A DNA stretch of 64,000 nt from Pseudosulfitobacter koreensis (lineage in GTDB: Bacteria; Pseudomonadota; Alphaproteobacteria; Rhodobacterales; Rhodobacteraceae): positions 62,001 to 126,000 of the forward strand of contig NZ_JANKJG010000004.1 of assembly GCF_024733015.1 (NCBI RefSeq), in the 5' to 3' direction. Each line of letters opens with the position of its first letter. Positions within the stretch are counted from its first letter, which is position 1. A program made the position numbers and the translations under genes. This document shows, piece by piece, positions 17,289 through 26,121 of the stretch. Under the pieces are notes generated by a model that ran no database searches, had not been told where the DNA came from, and was given only the letters and a program-made list of their open reading frames with translations.

Positions 17289-18181
17289 ATCTCCAGCTCC
17301 ATCCCGTCATGCGCTACAATCCAGCCTGCCGCTTCGACCTGCTGCCGCTCCGCCGAGTTGGGTCGAAAGACGGGGTTGGTATTGTTCATGTGGACGAAGG
17401 CCTTTTGGCCGACAGCGATATCTTGGAACGCCGCCATCGAGCCATCAGGACCGGACATTGACATGTGGCCCATGCGGCGACCGGTCTTCTGGCTGAGGCC
17501 CGCTTGGATCATTTCATCATCCTGCCAAAGGGTGCCGTCAAAAAAGACCATGTCAGCCCCTTCCAGTCGCGCTTTCAAATCGTCGCGCATCGCTGCACAG
17601 CCGGGGATATAGAACGCATTCCTGTCCTCAGCGCGCAGGTGGACGCCGACTGTCTGTTCCCCTTCCAGATCGGTGTGTACGTCACCGCTTTCCAGGTACA
17701 GGGGCACCTTGCCGGGCACGGCGAACAACTGCGCAGTCAGGCCCGGCGCGATTTCGACCGGTTGATCCAATGCGATGGTGACGCGGCTGACGTAGTCCGG
17801 ATTGAGCGCTTCGAATATCGGGTTCTGCGCAATGATCCGGTGAATTTCCTGGGTCGCGAACAGGGTGAACCTCTGCTGCTCGCGCAGCGTAAGCAGGCCC
17901 GCAATGTGGTCTATGTCACCATTTGTCAGCAAGACAGAAGAAATCGGGGACTGACGTTTGTCTGTCGGGTGCAGGGGCCGGGCCAAGCGTATCTGTTCAC
18001 GGATATCGGGCGATGCGTTGAGGATCGCCCACTGCGCGCCGCTGGTGCTGAACGCCAAAGAGGATTGAGATTGCGGCGGTATCGCACCTTCACGGGCAAG
18101 GTTGCAGTTTTCGCAACCACAGTTCCATTGGGGCAGACCGCCACCTGCTGCGGCCCCAAGCACCAGCGCACGCAACGTCAA
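17285..18181 (-). CDS. pqqB: PQQ biosynthesis protein PqqB (metallo-beta-lactamase fold)
   Basis: Iron-dependent hydroxylase of the metallo-beta-lactamase fold thought to hydroxylate the Glu-Tyr intermediate. The 298-residue protein shows LGAAAGGGLPQWNC, a CGCENC-type Zn site (WNCGCENCNLAR), TNGDIDHIAGLLTLR (in place of the classical HxHxDH) and GHMSMSGPDG near the C-terminus. First long gene after pqqA, with a 24-bp gap. Confidence 0.96.
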   Translation of the reverse strand: MTLRALVLGAAAGGGLPQWNCGCENCNLAREGAIPPQSQSSLAFSTSGAQWAILNASPDIREQIRLARPLHPTDKRQSPISSVLLTNGDIDHIAGLLTLREQQRFTLFATQEIHRIIAQNPIFEALNPDYVSRVTIALDQPVEIAPGLTAQLFAVPGKVPLYLESGDVHTDLEGEQTVGVHLRAEDRNAFYIPGCAAMRDDLKARLEGADMVFFDGTLWQDDEMIQAGLSQKTGRRMGHMSMSGPDGSMAAFQDIAVGQKAFVHMNNTNPVFRPNSAERQQVEAAGWIVAHDGMELEI

Positions 18182-18205
18182 TGCGACGCTCCGTGCGCTA
18201 TATTA

Positions 18206-18310
18206 TCAGAACAGAACGCCGTCCTCGTCATCGCGGTCACCGTCGGGGCCGTACATGTTGATCTCCATCCCGCATTCGATTTCGCGGATGATCGGTTTTG
18301 ACCATGCCAT
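18206..18310 (-). CDS. pqqA: PQQ precursor peptide PqqA
   Basis: A 34-residue precursor whose Glu16 and Tyr20 (EINMY, the E-x3-Y motif) supply the entire PQQ skeleton. The sequence starts MAWSKPIIREIECGMEINMY and ends in an acidic tail GPDGDRDDEDGVLF. GGAGG lies seven bases before the ATG. The gene is too short for most automatic calls but its motif and position before pqqB leave little doubt. Confidence 0.96.
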   Translation of the reverse strand: MAWSKPIIREIECGMEINMYGPDGDRDDEDGVLF

Positions 18311-18327
18311 TGTCTTTCCTCCATGAC

Positions 18328-18363
18328 TGTCAGTATTCCAGTTGATGTCAGTATTTCATGTGA
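18328..18363. repeat. Two tandem 18-bp repeats in the pqqA leader
   Basis: TGTCAGTATTCCAGTTGA is followed directly by TGTCAGTATTTCATGTGA (15 of 18 identical). They sit between the proposed -10 element and the pqqA start, so they could be a regulator-binding site or a leader structure. Confidence 0.55.
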
Positions 18364-18374
18364 TGTGTGAACTT

Positions 18375-18399
18375 AACGAACAACGACCCTATTGGTTCC
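18375..18399 (-). promoter_or_regulatory. Candidate EcfG-type promoter of pqqABCDE
   Basis: On the minus strand GGAAC and CGTT are separated by 16 bases, matching the general-stress sigma factor consensus GGAAC-N16/17-CGTT. It lies 65 bases before the pqqA ATG. About one such match per 64 kb is expected by chance, so position is the main support. Confidence 0.5.
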
Positions 18400-18805
18400 T
18401 CGCGGGGTGCGCGGTTCCCGTAAAGAAAGCCGTTCAACGGGGATCGGTTGACCGAGGCCAGCCGCTAGGCTGCGGCCAACTACCGCAAGGTCCTTCCGGC
18501 GCATGTGGCGCTTACTGACAGCACGACCATGGGTATCGGGCTGATCTATCCATCGCTTGAACTTGGTTCCGGCGATGAGGTGCTGACGACGGATGAAGCG
18601 GCGGTTGCGCCCACCCGGAACCAAACTTGCCCAAAACACGCGAGCGGCCCAAGGAGCGTTTTGCGTCTGACCAGGATGCACCCTGAACCCGGTGCCTGCC
18701 ATAGCCGCCTTCGATGCGCTGTGCGGGGCCGCTCGATTGAAAACCGCCCGGCTTCCGTTCCCGGCAGTCCAGGAACGAAAGCCGGTGGTTTCTTGACGAC
18801 GTGGG
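18400..18805. other. 406-bp stretch without intact gene
   Basis: Apart from the class V aminotransferase fragment near its left end, I see no frame with conserved features, no terminator and no clear repeat between the pqq promoter and the end of the protease gene. Confidence 0.5.
18470..18595 (+). pseudogene. Fragment of a class V aminotransferase gene
   Basis: One frame reads AAANYRKVLPAHVALTDSTT and continues MGIGLIYPSLELGSGDEVLTTD. The DSTTMGLGLIY...GDEVLTT pattern is the cofactor-phosphate region of isopenicillin-N-epimerase/EgtE-type PLP enzymes. A stop codon precedes it in frame and similarity ends after about 40 residues, so only a relic remains. Confidence 0.55.
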
Positions 18806-20230
18806 TCAGTTTTGCCCTTCACCCGCGTCGTCATCGGGCTCCACCGCAAGATAGACGGTGTTGCCGCCGCGATTGACCTGCAGCAACAGCGGACGGCCCG
18901 CTGCGCGCGCTTCGGACCAGGCTTCGGACAACACGTCGGCAGAGCTGATGCTTTCGTCGCCTGCGCTCAGGATCACGTCACCCTGTCTCAGCCCTGCTTC
19001 GGCGGCGGGGCTGCCGGACTGGACGTTCTGAACCATCAGGGCCTCGCCTTCCTGCAGACCCAGATTGCGGCGGACAAGTTCCGGCACGGGCGATACCGCC
19101 AGTCCCAGCATCGCGCTTTCTGCGGGCATCTCGGTGCTTTCGGGCTGTGCGGCTGCATTGCGCTCGGCCAGGGTCAGGGTGACCTCGATCTGCTCACCGT
19201 CGCGGAACACCGTGACCGGAACCTCGGACCCCGGTGCGATGTCTGCGACCATGCGCGAGATATCGCGGGCGTCCTCCGCCATGGTGCCGTCGATGGACAA
19301 GATCACGTCACCGGCGCGGATGCCGGCAGCTTCGGCGGGGGCGCCGGGTTCGACCCGTGTGACGATCGCACCTTGGGTGTCTTCAAGGCCGATGGCGCGC
19401 GCAAGTGGATCGGTCACGCCTTGCAGGTTCACACCGATAAAGCCGCGCTCGACCTCGCCCGTGTCAATCAGCTGTTGCACGACGTTCTGCGCGATGCTGG
19501 TGGGGACGGCGAAGCCGATCCCGACATTGCCGCCACCGGGCGAGAAGATCGCCGTGTTGACGCCGATGACCTCGCCCGAGGTGTTGAACAGCGGGCCGCC
19601 GGAGTTGCCCGAATTGATCGAGGCGTCAGTTTGCAGGAACGCGTCGTAGGGGCCCGCTCCGATCACGCGCGAGGTGGCCGAAAGCACGCCGACCGTGACA
19701 GTGCCGCCAAGCCCGAAGGGGCTGCCGATGGCGATGGTCCACGCACCGGGCTGCATCGCGTCGCTGTCGCCCCACGACGCCACGGCGATGTCGGACGCAT
19801 CCGCGATCTGCAGAACGGCGATATCGGTTGCGGGGTCCGTGCCGATAAGTTCCGCCGCGCGGGTGGAGCCGTCTTCGAGCAGGATCTCAAGCTGGGTGGC
19901 CCCCTCGACCACGTGATTGTTGGTGACGATATAGCCCTCGTCGCTGATCATGAAGCCGGACCCCCCGGCGACGGTCTCGCGCTGAGGCGTCTGGCCTTCG
20001 GGCGTCTGCCCGAAGGGTCCGGGCATACCTTGCCCCGGCATGGCTCTGCGGGGGGCCGCAACACCGCGTGCGGTAATGCCGACGACGGCGGGGCTCAGTT
20101 CAGCGACGATTTCGGTGAAGTCCTGCGGCGGAGACACGTTTGCCTCTTGCGCGATGGACGGGGCCGGGGTGAGGGCAAGCGTGGCCGCCACTGCGACCGC
20201 CGATATGCCGGAGAATGTGGGAATGTTCAT
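18806..20230 (-). CDS. degP: DegP/HtrA-family periplasmic serine protease
   Basis: Periplasmic protease/chaperone for misfolded envelope proteins. The 474 residues comprise a signal peptide (cleavage near SIA-Q, residue 28), a trypsin-like domain with catalytic His106 (TNNHVVEG), Asp136 (ATDIAVL) and Ser210 (GNSGGPL), and two PDZ domains (near 280-360 and 390-470). The LA loop (residues 58-85) is rich in Pro, Gly and Met. ATG at 20230 has GGAGG eight bases upstream; an ATG 12 bases earlier lies inside that site. It could equally be called DegQ; the two cannot be separated by eye. Confidence 0.95.
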   Translation of the reverse strand: MNIPTFSGISAVAVAATLALTPAPSIAQEANVSPPQDFTEIVAELSPAVVGITARGVAAPRRAMPGQGMPGPFGQTPEGQTPQRETVAGGSGFMISDEGYIVTNNHVVEGATQLEILLEDGSTRAAELIGTDPATDIAVLQIADASDIAVASWGDSDAMQPGAWTIAIGSPFGLGGTVTVGVLSATSRVIGAGPYDAFLQTDASINSGNSGGPLFNTSGEVIGVNTAIFSPGGGNVGIGFAVPTSIAQNVVQQLIDTGEVERGFIGVNLQGVTDPLARAIGLEDTQGAIVTRVEPGAPAEAAGIRAGDVILSIDGTMAEDARDISRMVADIAPGSEVPVTVFRDGEQIEVTLTLAERNAAAQPESTEMPAESAMLGLAVSPVPELVRRNLGLQEGEALMVQNVQSGSPAAEAGLRQGDVILSAGDESISSADVLSEAWSEARAAGRPLLLQVNRGGNTVYLAVEPDDDAGEGQN

Positions 20231-20895
20231 GTCGTCCTCCATCTGGTTTTGCCCGCCGGGCCATGCTTGCGGTGTTGCGAAAGGTTGCCTTGTTCCGGGC
20301 ATCCCCCGCAGCTCACAGGAGCGTTGTTCCGCAAGAGAGCACTGGCGGTTTGACTGTTCTGTTCGACGCGGTGCGTGCGGCGGCCCTGCGCCAAATGAAT
20401 GCGCGGGCCACCGGGAAGGCCGAAACCTGTCCCTCTACCGGTATCCGGGGATCTGATGCCCCCGAATGCGGCCATCACCGATGTCAGTTCGCTTCGGTTA
20501 GCCAAGAGGCATGCGTGCCTCTCCTGACTTCAACGTCGACTGCGCCCCGGTGTTCCGAAATTTGCAACACCAAGACGGTCCCGCCCGAGGATATGCACGG
20601 ACAGGTTGTCTGCGCGCCTGCGCGCCAGTCGCCGAAGCGCTTGTCGTCGAGCGGTTCCGTGGCGCGCACCTCGTCACCGGTGCAGGGCATGTCGTGATAC
20701 TGGCTGCCTGCCGTCCAGCCCTAGCCGTAATAGGGATAGGCCCGATGGCCCGTGCCGAACCCCGGACGTGGCTGTGCCACGGTGGCGGCGATCTCATTGT
20801 CCGACCATCAAACGGCTGGCAGCTGAAGTGTCCAAGCAACGAGCGTGCACCAGAGGCAAGCTGGGAACCACATATCAGGTTGCGAATACCAAATC
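20231..20895. other. 665-bp stretch without recognised gene
   Basis: The minus strand has a frame of about 68 codons from an ATG at 20690 (MPCTGDEVRATEPLDDKR...), preceded in the same frame by more than 20 open codons and a stop. It has no Shine-Dalgarno site and no recognisable family, so I treat it as possible gene decay. The degP promoter must lie near the left end; no sigma consensus stands out. Confidence 0.5.
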
Positions 20896-21624
20896 CTACG
20901 CGTCGGGCCGATCAAAGCCGATCACGCGGGCATATTCCGTTTCGGGAACCCCATAGGAATTCTGCGCATCATTCTCGAGCCCTTCGCGGTCGAGGATGAC
21001 AATCTCCCCGCGACGGGCGCGGATCAGTCCCTTGCCCTCAAGCATGTGGATCGCGACGGTCACGCCAGCGCGGCGCACGCCCAGCATGACTGAAAGGAAC
21101 TCGTGGGTCAGTTCCATTACGTCGCCGTTGATCCGGTCATGGCACATCAAAAGCCAGCGGGCGAGGCGCTCTTCCAGCTTGCACTGCCCGTTCGACAGTG
21201 CCGTTTGCGAGGTCTGCGTCATCAACGTCTGCACATATCGCAGCAGATGGCGCTGCATTGACGGACTTTGCTCCAGCAGACCTCGCATCTTGTCGGCCTC
21301 GATGGCAAAACCTTCACCGGAAATCTGCATAAAGACTTCAAAGGAAGAATGTGCTGTCTGCAAAACCACCGAAGTTCCCGACATACCTTCACAACCGAAG
21401 AGACCAACTTCGATACGGCGGCCACTTTCGCTCGATGCGACCGTCGAGCCGACACCAGACTTCAGGAAGTAGATATGTTCGACCGGTTTGTTTGGCCCTT
21501 CCATGACCATTCGCCTGTCCATATCCACGTGTTGCAGGTGCGGCTCGATCAGTGTGCGGTCAGCGGCGGATAACGTATGAAGCAGATTGTTTTGACCAAA
21601 TGGACAGATGAGACGTTTGGGCAT
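20896..21624 (-). CDS. Crp/Fnr-family transcriptional regulator
   Basis: A 242-residue DNA-binding regulator with an N-terminal cyclic-nucleotide-type beta-barrel (GPNKPVEHIYFLKSGVGSTV near 43-62; EVGLFGCEGMSG near 72) and a C-terminal winged helix (ELTHEFLSVMLGVRRAGVTVAI near 175-200). It lacks the N-terminal cysteine cluster of FNR, so it is not an iron-sulfur oxygen sensor, and the Arg of canonical cAMP binding is not evident. This subtype is frequent in rhizobia and methylobacteria and often stress-linked. Single gene, no operon partner; target unknown. Confidence 0.9.
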   Translation of the reverse strand: MPKRLICPFGQNNLLHTLSAADRTLIEPHLQHVDMDRRMVMEGPNKPVEHIYFLKSGVGSTVASSESGRRIEVGLFGCEGMSGTSVVLQTAHSSFEVFMQISGEGFAIEADKMRGLLEQSPSMQRHLLRYVQTLMTQTSQTALSNGQCKLEERLARWLLMCHDRINGDVMELTHEFLSVMLGVRRAGVTVAIHMLEGKGLIRARRGEIVILDREGLENDAQNSYGVPETEYARVIGFDRPDA

Positions 21625-22116
21625 GCCATGCCTTTGCTCCTTGGGGCAAGAGCGCAGTGTCCGAGGTCTCTCAGTCGGCGTCGCCCTGATGGAATGACAG
21701 CCAATGATTATTCATATCACAGTACGGTAAGAATGCAGAGGGGGCATGTCTGGGTGTACGATAACGCACTGAAATGGTTTCAAGGAAAGGTATCGTGACT
21801 GGCAAAACCCGCCTTATCAATGCAAAGGTGACGGAGCCACTCGATCAGGTAGTCGGCCTGTCATGCAAATGAGATAGGCGCGGGTGCAGGTGCGAGTTCG
21901 GCACCAGGGTCAGTGTCGCCGCCACCATCGACGAGGGCTTCATCGTCGGCATGCGGGCACTGTCCGGCGGCCCCTACGACGGCCACACCCTCGCCGGGGC
22001 TTTGGAGCAGGTCGAGGTGCTGACGGATTGCCGCCCGGGCTCTCGCGGTCGTCGACCGCGGCCACCGCGGACACGGTGGCGTCCGGCGTAGGGTGGCTGG
22101 TGTCGAACGCAGCAGA
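21625..22116. other. 492-bp spacer with transposase remnant
   Basis: Holds the promoter region of the Crp/Fnr gene (an AT-richer stretch around 21700-21790) and, toward the right, a degraded transposase piece. No intact gene seen. Confidence 0.55.
21885..22090 (+). pseudogene. IS5-type transposase remnant
   Basis: Translation gives CEFGTRVSVAATIDEGFIVG, continuing MRALSGGPYDGHTLAGALEQ and VEVLTDCRP. A frameshift then leads to ALAVVDRGHRGHG. This matches the central DDE region of IS5-family transposases (GNPYDGHTL...VDRGYRGHG). Both ends and terminal repeats are missing. Confidence 0.75.
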
Positions 22117-22623
22117 TCAGCCCAGTGTCATCCCATAGCCTGCGCTGAAAATGACCCCGTAGAGAACCTGCGCCGCGATGGTCGTCGCGGGCGTTGCATA
22201 GCCGTAGTTCAACCCGAAGGCTCCCGGCGGCTCCAGCCGCGACAGCGCGGAGGGGCCGTCGTAATGCGTCGCGACATTGGGGTGCACGAAGGGCAGCAGC
22301 GGCAGGAACACGGTGACCAGAAACGCGCCGTGCGCCAGCCCCAGAAGTCCGCCGATCCACCAGGACCCGCTGCCAAGATCCTGCAGGATCAGCGCATAGA
22401 GAAAGGCAAAGACCCAGCCGCCCAGCAGATAGGCGAGGTAGCCCACGACCATCGCCACGGCCCGGCGCATGGTAAAGACGGTGCCGAACAGAAACGGCAG
22501 GCTCATCCGCGAAAACCCCAAAAGCCGCGAGCCTTCGAGCGCGGTGGCCATAGCGCCCGAGGCGATCAGCCCCCACAACACGATCGCGGGCCATGTCTGC
22601 ATGATCTGCTGCCAGTCGTTCAC
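22117..22623 (-). CDS. Conserved small integral membrane protein
   Basis: A 168-residue inner-membrane protein with about four hydrophobic segments and the conserved stretches GFSRMSLPFLFGTVFT, GGWVFAFLYALI, FLPLLPFVHPNVA and LEPPGAFGLNYGYATP. Similar proteins of unknown function occur in many soil and marine proteobacteria near stress and sugar genes. It starts with GTG, overlapping the GH15 stop (GTGA) with GGAG seven bases upstream, so it is translationally coupled as the last gene of a five-gene operon. Confidence 0.82.
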   Translation of the reverse strand: MNDWQQIMQTWPAIVLWGLIASGAMATALEGSRLLGFSRMSLPFLFGTVFTMRRAVAMVVGYLAYLLGGWVFAFLYALILQDLGSGSWWIGGLLGLAHGAFLVTVFLPLLPFVHPNVATHYDGPSALSRLEPPGAFGLNYGYATPATTIAAQVLYGVIFSAGYGMTLG

Positions 22624-24470
22624 GATTTCTCCTTTGGCTTGCGGCCTTCCAGTTGCCGTCCCAGTGTTGTTGCGGCGCGGATCAGGTCGGCATGGGAAAA
22701 GGCCTGCGGGAAGTTTCCCAGCATCTCGCCCGTCTCTGGGTCGGTTTCCTCGGACATCAGGCCCAGATCATTGGCGTTGCCCAAGAGCGCGGCGATCCGG
22801 TCGTGGGCCGCGTCGGTGTCGCCGCGCCGCGCGAGGTAGTCGGCAGCCCAGAAGCCGCAGGCGGTAAAGGTGCCTTCGGTCGTAGCGAAGCCGTCGATCC
22901 TGGACGGATAGCGCCGTATTTGCGCGCCGTGGCCGAGATCGCGCTCGATCCTCTCGAAGGTCGCCACCATCAGCGGATCATCCGCCGCAATCAGTCCCAG
23001 GCGGGGCAGCAGCAACAGCGCCGCATCCATGTAATCGTGCCCGTAGGCCCCCGTCAGCGTGCCGTGTTCGGCGCTGACCCCGTGGGACAGGATGTTTTCG
23101 CGGATGGCCGCGCGTTCGCGCCTCAAGCGGTCGGTGTCCAGGCTCAGGTGACCCATCTGGCAAAGCTGCAGCAGCGAATCCAATCCGGCCCAGCACATCG
23201 CCTTGGAATAGGTGTGATGGCGGCGGATGTTGCGCACTTCCCACATGCCGTTGTCGGGCAGGGTCCAGCTTTTGCAGACCTCGCCTGCCAATTCGCGCAA
23301 ACGGCCGCGCTGGGCGAAATCCAGGGTGCCGCCTTGCCGGGCATAGAGCAGGGCGGAATTGATGATCTCGCCGTAGACATCCAGTTGAAGCTGCTTGTGC
23401 GCGCTGTTGCCCGTGCGCACCGGGCCCGAGCCGCGCCAACCCTCAAGCGCGTGGCGGATGCGCTCGGGCACCATCGTGTGTCCGAAGACGTTATAGAACA
23501 CATCGAGTTGCGGTGCGGTCAGCCGGGTGGCGTGGATCAGCCAGCGAAAGAATGCCGCGCCTTCGTCCCGGTAGCCCAGATCGAGAAAGCTGCCCAGAAT
23601 GAACGAAGAATCGCGCAGCCAGCAAAAGCGGTAATCCCAGTTGCGGGTGCCGCCCACGGCCTCGGGCAGGCTGGTGGTGGGGGCCGCAAGCACCGCGCCG
23701 GACTGGCTGAAGGTCAGCAGCCGCAGGGTGATCAGGCTGCGCACCACTGCATCGCGGAACGGCCCGTCATAGGAACAGGTTGCGCAGAAGTCCTGCCACC
23801 AGCGTTCGGTGGTTCCCAGTTCGGGCAGGCATCCGGCAAGCGGCATCAAGACCCCGATGTCTGCGCGGCAGAACGACAGCGCGAGCAAGCGCTGCTCGCC
23901 TGCCTTGAGCCGGATGCGCGCGCCGAGCGTGCCCTGCGCGGTGCGTTCCAGCGGGATGTCCGACTGCAGCGCCAGAAAATCATTGGCGTCGGACAAGGTC
24001 CACAGGTTTGCGCTGCGCCGTTTCAGGTGCGGCATGACCTCGCCAAAGTTGGGGCGGGGGGCAAAGCGGATGGCCAGTTCGGGCTCTCCGTCCAGCGCCT
24101 CGACCAGCCGGATCACCCGGCGCGCGGCGGTAACGTCGCGCCGTCGCCCGCCCGACGGGATCGGCATGAAGTCTGTGATCCGCAGGGTGCCTGCATCGGT
24201 TTCATGCGTGCTTTCCAGGATGGGTGTATCTGGCAGATAGCGGCGCGTGCTGTGCGCGCGCTCTGCCGGGCCTGCGAAAAAACAGCCGCCACGTTCGCAG
24301 TCGAGCAGTTCGGCAAAGATCGACGCGTCGGGCATGTCGGGCAGGCACAGCCAGTCGATCGCGCCCTTTCGCCCGACCAGAGCGGCAGCCTGGGTGTCAC
24401 CGATCAGGGCATAATCGCCGATGGGCGCATAGCGGCTTTCACGCGCGGGCAATGTGGCGCCGTCAGCCAT
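22620..24470 (-). CDS. Glycoside hydrolase family 15 (glucoamylase/trehalase-like)
   Basis: Predicted alpha-glucosidase acting on trehalose, maltodextrin or related glucosides. The 616-residue protein has an N-terminal beta-sandwich (YAPIGDYALIGDTQAAALVG, IDWLCLPDMPDASIFAELLD) and an (alpha/alpha)6 barrel with GGTRNWDYRFCWLRDSSFIL, VYGEIINSALLYARQGG, GMWEVRNIRRHHTYSKAM and the late FTACGFWAADYLARRG. No signal peptide, so cytoplasmic. Its ATG lies inside the 3' end of the GMC gene (8-base overlap). Substrate is not predictable; several bacterial homologues in this arrangement are trehalases. Confidence 0.93.
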   Translation of the reverse strand: MADGATLPARESRYAPIGDYALIGDTQAAALVGRKGAIDWLCLPDMPDASIFAELLDCERGGCFFAGPAERAHSTRRYLPDTPILESTHETDAGTLRITDFMPIPSGGRRRDVTAARRVIRLVEALDGEPELAIRFAPRPNFGEVMPHLKRRSANLWTLSDANDFLALQSDIPLERTAQGTLGARIRLKAGEQRLLALSFCRADIGVLMPLAGCLPELGTTERWWQDFCATCSYDGPFRDAVVRSLITLRLLTFSQSGAVLAAPTTSLPEAVGGTRNWDYRFCWLRDSSFILGSFLDLGYRDEGAAFFRWLIHATRLTAPQLDVFYNVFGHTMVPERIRHALEGWRGSGPVRTGNSAHKQLQLDVYGEIINSALLYARQGGTLDFAQRGRLRELAGEVCKSWTLPDNGMWEVRNIRRHHTYSKAMCWAGLDSLLQLCQMGHLSLDTDRLRRERAAIRENILSHGVSAEHGTLTGAYGHDYMDAALLLLPRLGLIAADDPLMVATFERIERDLGHGAQIRRYPSRIDGFATTEGTFTACGFWAADYLARRGDTDAAHDRIAALLGNANDLGLMSEETDPETGEMLGNFPQAFSHADLIRAATTLGRQLEGRKPKEKS

Positions 24471-26121
24471 GGGCACGCTCCGACGTCCCGCTTGCGCACA
24501 GCGTCTTGATCCGGTCGGCGATGCGCGCGGCATTGGCCATGATCGTCATCGACGGATTGACCCCGCCGCCCGTCGGCATCAGCGATCCGTCGCAGACCCA
24601 CAGGTTCGGCACGTCCCATGTGCGCCCGTCACTGTCGGTGACGCTCGTTTCGGGGTCCGCGCCCATCCGGCAGCCGCCCATCAGATGCGCGGTCGAACTG
24701 GTTTCCAGCAGGTCGCGCCCGCCTGCGGCCTCCAGCATCTGCGCCATGAAGGCGCGGGCGTGGCGACGCATCCGGCGGTCGTTGTCGTCGTGCGCATAGG
24801 TGACGTGGGCGCGCGGCACCCCAAAGGCGTCGGTCTCCTCCGCCAGCGTCACGCGGTTGTCGGCGCAGGGCATGGTTTCGCCGACCATCTTCAGCCCGGC
24901 CATCCGATTGTAGAGCGCCATCTTTCGGCGCAGTTCGTGACCGAAGACACCGCTGTTGGTGACCAATGTCCTGGCATAGTCGGTGGGCAGGGGGCCTTGG
25001 CTCATGAAGGCATAGCCGCCGTCAAAATCCTTGTCCGGGTGGTCGTCGATGTAGTTCCAATGCTCGCAGCAGGCCATCGAGGGCGGGCCCTTGTACCATC
25101 TGATCTCGTCGTCCATCACGCTCCAGATGGCATCGTTGAGGTGGACCATCAGGTAACGCCCCACGGTATCGGAGGAATTCGCAAGCCCCGTCGGCTGACG
25201 CGCATTGGCAGAGTTCAAGAGCAGGCGCGGCGTCTCAATGGAATAGCCGGCGCAGACGACATTCCTTGCCTTTTGAAACCGGCTCTGGCCATCGCGGTGA
25301 TATTCGACGCCGGTGGCGCGGCCCTGCCTGTCGGTCGCGATGCGGGTTACCATCGCCAGATCGCGGATTTCCGCGCCCGCATCCAGCGCGCGGGGGATAT
25401 AGGTGACAAGGACGCTTTGCTTGGCATTGGTCGAGCAGCCGATCTTGCACATGCCGCGATAGACACAAGGCGGGGATTTGCCGCGCGGGGCCGACACGGT
25501 GGCAAGCGGTGTCGGTGCCCAGTCGACGCCAAGGGCCTCGGCTCCGCGTGCGAGCACTTGACCGGCGGCGTTGACCTCATGCGCGCGGTAAGGATAGCGG
25601 CCGCGATCTGGTCCCCAAGGGTAGGTCAAGGGGCCGGAGATGGCGCAGGCGCGCTCGACCTCGTCATAGTACCGCCACATCTCGCGCCAATCGACGGGCC
25701 AGTCGATCGCATAACCCAGACGGCTGCGCGCGGCGAACCATTCGGGGCGAAAGCGCAGGGCGACCATTTGGAAATGCACCGAGGACCCGCCGACCGAGCG
25801 CCCGGAGTTGTTGGACCCGAATTCCAGCGGATCGGCGCCGTCCGATATCCGGGGGTCCAGCCAGTAGAGTTTCTCTTGCTCGCGCTCGTCCGATGCAAAA
25901 TCAGACAGCGGTCGCCAGAAGGCACCGGCATCGAAGGCGACGACGGAGAAGCCTGCTTCGGCCAGTTTGGCGGCCAGTACCCCGCCGCCGCAGCCGGTGC
26001 CGACGATGGCAAAGTCCACCTCGTCGGTGTCGGCGAACTGGCGCATCGGCACCGTGTCGTCGCGGCTGAAAACATCGGGGGCCTGGCCGTCTATGGCGCG
26101 TGGTCGGTGCGCATGGCTCAT
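24463..26121 (-). CDS. GMC-family FAD oxidoreductase
   Basis: FAD-dependent dehydrogenase of sugar or alcohol substrates, similar to the large subunit of membrane gluconate or sorbitol dehydrogenases. The 552 residues have a Rossmann motif GTGCGGGVLAAKLAEAG at 41-57, SGRSVGGSSVHFQMVALRF, and a C-terminal HLMGGCRMGADP...DGSLMPTGGGVNPSMTIMANA with the catalytic His. ATGA overlap with the upstream subunit-3 gene, the usual partner of such enzymes. No cytochrome c subunit is encoded here, so the electron acceptor is open. No twin-arginine signal seen. Confidence 0.92.
   Translation of the reverse strand: MSHAHRPRAIDGQAPDVFSRDDTVPMRQFADTDEVDFAIVGTGCGGGVLAAKLAEAGFSVVAFDAGAFWRPLSDFASDEREQEKLYWLDPRISDGADPLEFGSNNSGRSVGGSSVHFQMVALRFRPEWFAARSRLGYAIDWPVDWREMWRYYDEVERACAISGPLTYPWGPDRGRYPYRAHEVNAAGQVLARGAEALGVDWAPTPLATVSAPRGKSPPCVYRGMCKIGCSTNAKQSVLVTYIPRALDAGAEIRDLAMVTRIATDRQGRATGVEYHRDGQSRFQKARNVVCAGYSIETPRLLLNSANARQPTGLANSSDTVGRYLMVHLNDAIWSVMDDEIRWYKGPPSMACCEHWNYIDDHPDKDFDGGYAFMSQGPLPTDYARTLVTNSGVFGHELRRKMALYNRMAGLKMVGETMPCADNRVTLAEETDAFGVPRAHVTYAHDDNDRRMRRHARAFMAQMLEAAGGRDLLETSSTAHLMGGCRMGADPETSVTDSDGRTWDVPNLWVCDGSLMPTGGGVNPSMTIMANAARIADRIKTLCASGTSERAHG

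Noticed and set aside
20484..20690. A possible 68-codon minus-strand gene between degP and the Crp/Fnr gene
   Set aside because: No ribosome binding site, no recognised motif, and open sequence upstream in the same frame ends in a stop; better explained as decay or chance.
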